Assembly: GCF_019145435.1 (NCBI RefSeq)
Contig: NZ_JAHSTS010000001.1
Coordinates: forward strand, 2,742,001 to 2,806,000
DNA: 64,000 bases
Direction: 5' to 3'
Source of the DNA: Pseudomonas ekonensis
GTDB lineage: Bacteria > Pseudomonadota > Gammaproteobacteria > Pseudomonadales > Pseudomonadaceae
Shown piece after piece: positions 62,798 to 64,000 of this stretch. A program made the translations under genes and the position numbers. The notes beneath the pieces are model-generated. The model saw only the letters and a list, made by a program, of their open reading frames with translations. It was not told the DNA's origin and did not search any database. Every line of letters starts with the position of its first letter. The first letter of the stretch is position 1.

Positions 62798-63901
62798 TTA
62801 CGGAGCGGTGGCGGTCTTGAATTTGGTCCAGGTGCGCATGCGGGCGCGCATGTCGGCCTGGGGGATGTCCTTGCCCGGGATCAAACGGGCGTAGGTCGCG
62901 TCGTCGAGGTAGATGTCCGGGTTGTTGCGCATCGCCGCGTCCACACCGGGCCGGGCCTTGGCGTTGGACGTCGGGTAGCCGGTGAAATTGCTGATGGCGG
63001 CCATGTTCTCCGGACGCATCACGAAGTTGATGAACGCGTAGGCGTACTCCGGGTGCTTGGCGTCCACCGGGATGGCCATGGTGTCCATCCACACCGTGGT
63101 GCCTTCGCGAGGCACGCGGTACTGGAAGGTGTTGGCCTTGCCGGCGGTGTCGGCGGTGCGCTGGGCCTGGGTCATGTCGCCGCTGTAGCCCAGCGACAGG
63201 CACAGGTTGCCGTTGACCAGGTCGGTCACCGGCTGCGACTGGAACTTGCGGATGTGCGGCCGCAGCTTGAGCAGCAGGTCACTGGCCGCCGCGAGGTCTT
63301 CGCGCTTGGCGCTGCGCGGATCGCGGCCCAGGTAATTGAGCACCACCGCCAGCACTTCGTCGGGCGAGTCGATCATCGAGATCCCGCAATCGGCGAACTT
63401 GCCGGCCAGCTCCGGCTTGAACAGCATGTCCAGGCTGTTGACCGGCGCATCGGGCATGCGCTGCCGGATCTGCTGCTCGTTGTAGGTCAGGCCGATGGTG
63501 CCCCAGGTGTAGGGCACCGTAGCCTTGTTCGAATGCTCGTAGCGGCTGCGCAGTTTCTGCAGGCCCGGCTCGACATCCCCCAACGCGGTGATTTTCATTG
63601 GGTCCAGCGGCAGCAGGCTGCCGGCGCGCATCAGGCGCTCGGCCACGGTGTCGCCGGGGAAGATCAGGTCGTAGCCGCTGCCGCCAGCCAGCATCTTGGC
63701 CTCCAGGGTTTCGCTGCCGTCCATCACATCGTAGATCACCTCGATCCCGGTCTCGGCGGTGAACCGGCCCAGGGTGTCTTCGGCGAAATAATCCGCCCAG
63801 TTGTACAGGCGCAGGGTCTTGTCTTCGGCGTGGGCCGCCGGCAGCGCGCCGGCCAGTGTCAGGCACAGCGCGGCGGGCAACCACTGGTTGAGTGCAGGCA
63901 T
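62798..63901 (-). CDS. Periplasmic polyamine-binding protein (PotF/SpuD-like)
   Basis: The 367-residue protein has a signal peptide (LPAAHA) and PotF/SpuD signatures LRLYNWADYFAEDTLGRF, GYDLIFPGDTVAERL, VPYTWGTIGLTYN and EYAYAFINFVMRPENMA. It binds putrescine, spermidine or agmatine for an ABC importer whose membrane and ATPase genes are not in the window. It starts 1 bp after the nitrilase stop and is followed 23 bp later by the deiminase gene. Confidence 0.92.
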   Translation of the reverse strand: MPALNQWLPAALCLTLAGALPAAHAEDKTLRLYNWADYFAEDTLGRFTAETGIEVIYDVMDGSETLEAKMLAGGSGYDLIFPGDTVAERLMRAGSLLPLDPMKITALGDVEPGLQKLRSRYEHSNKATVPYTWGTIGLTYNEQQIRQRMPDAPVNSLDMLFKPELAGKFADCGISMIDSPDEVLAVVLNYLGRDPRSAKREDLAAASDLLLKLRPHIRKFQSQPVTDLVNGNLCLSLGYSGDMTQAQRTADTAGKANTFQYRVPREGTTVWMDTMAIPVDAKHPEYAYAFINFVMRPENMAAISNFTGYPTSNAKARPGVDAAMRNNPDIYLDDATYARLIPGKDIPQADMRARMRTWTKFKTATAP

Positions 63902-63902
63902 A

Positions 63903-64000
63903 TCAGACTCCTTGAGGATTCCAGCGTGCGTGAAGGTGACGGCCGTCCTGGCTGAGCAACGCGCCGTACATCTCCGGACGGCGGTCGCGGTAGATCCCCC
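63903..64000 (-). CDS. C-terminus of a nitrilase-family hydrolase (N-carbamoylputrescine amidase-like; 5' end off window)
   Basis: The last 31 codons read IYRDRRPEMYGALLSQDGRH and end WNPQGV before TGA. DRRPEMYGALL is the usual C-terminal signature of carbon-nitrogen hydrolases such as AguB. The operon context with agmatine deiminase supports N-carbamoylputrescine amidase. The catalytic Glu-Lys-Cys residues are outside the window, so the function is inferred. Confidence 0.7.
   Translation of the reverse strand, partial: GIYRDRRPEMYGALLSQDGRHLHARWNPQGV

Overview
The window reads as chromosome of a fluorescent-group Pseudomonas. The evidence is GC-rich coding sequence with strong Shine-Dalgarno sites, typical Pseudomonas REP palindromes near 2.6-2.9 kb, a tRNA-Ser(UGA) gene, and a RocSAR/BvgAS-type signalling locus. 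No replication origin, CRISPR array, rRNA or complete insertion sequence was seen. Species-level placement is inference.

Layout. 1-8.4 kb is ordinary backbone: a Tat/lipoprotein-associated oxidase operon (c-type cytochrome, FAD sugar-lactone oxidase type, PLP enzyme), a GapN-like dehydrogenase, a FUSC membrane protein, an EamA exporter with a divergent Lrp regulator, a YceK-type lipoprotein and a YccA-type membrane protein. A tRNA-Ser gene with promoter and terminator follows at 8.45 kb. From 8.6 to 22.4 kb lies an accessory block of LysR regulators, MFS pumps, short-chain and aldo-keto reductases and gene fragments. It ends at a diverged second copy of the tRNA-Ser 3' end plus terminator, so it may be an old tRNA-associated island whose integrase is gone. 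22.4-26.1 kb holds a frameshifted gene, a RidA protein, two LysR regulators and a hydrolase, and ends at a 139-bp MITE.

26.2-42.1 kb is the most striking region. On the minus strand it encodes a giant trimeric autotransporter adhesin with an in-gene 1.7-kb tandem duplication and a membrane-anchored downstream partner. Next to these are a BvgS-like hybrid kinase, its BvgA/RocA-like response regulator, and two RocR-like receiver-EAL proteins. A BvgA-like palindrome (TAGGAAA/TTTCCTA) occurs in front of the adhesin and of both EAL genes. At two of the three promoters it appears as a pair whose centres are exactly 21 bp apart. This suggests one phosphorelay controls both the adhesin and c-di-GMP turnover.

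42.4-45.2 kb carries small proteins: a stefin/cystatin-like protein, an unknown, an Ohr peroxidase, a Cys-rich unknown and a secreted cupin. 45.3-56.3 kb is a probable uncharacterised metabolic cluster. It contains an alpha-oxoamine synthase, a TauD-type dioxygenase, a D-2-hydroxyacid dehydrogenase, DoxX, a UbiD decarboxylase with its UbiX prenyltransferase, a DHA2 pump with LysR regulator, and a GST/RidA/NTF2-like trio. 56.4-64 kb returns to housekeeping genes (hydrolase, Ppx/GppA, thioesterase, MscS channel, GST). It includes a second MITE copy in the opposite orientation and the start of an agmatine/putrescine catabolic operon running off the right edge.
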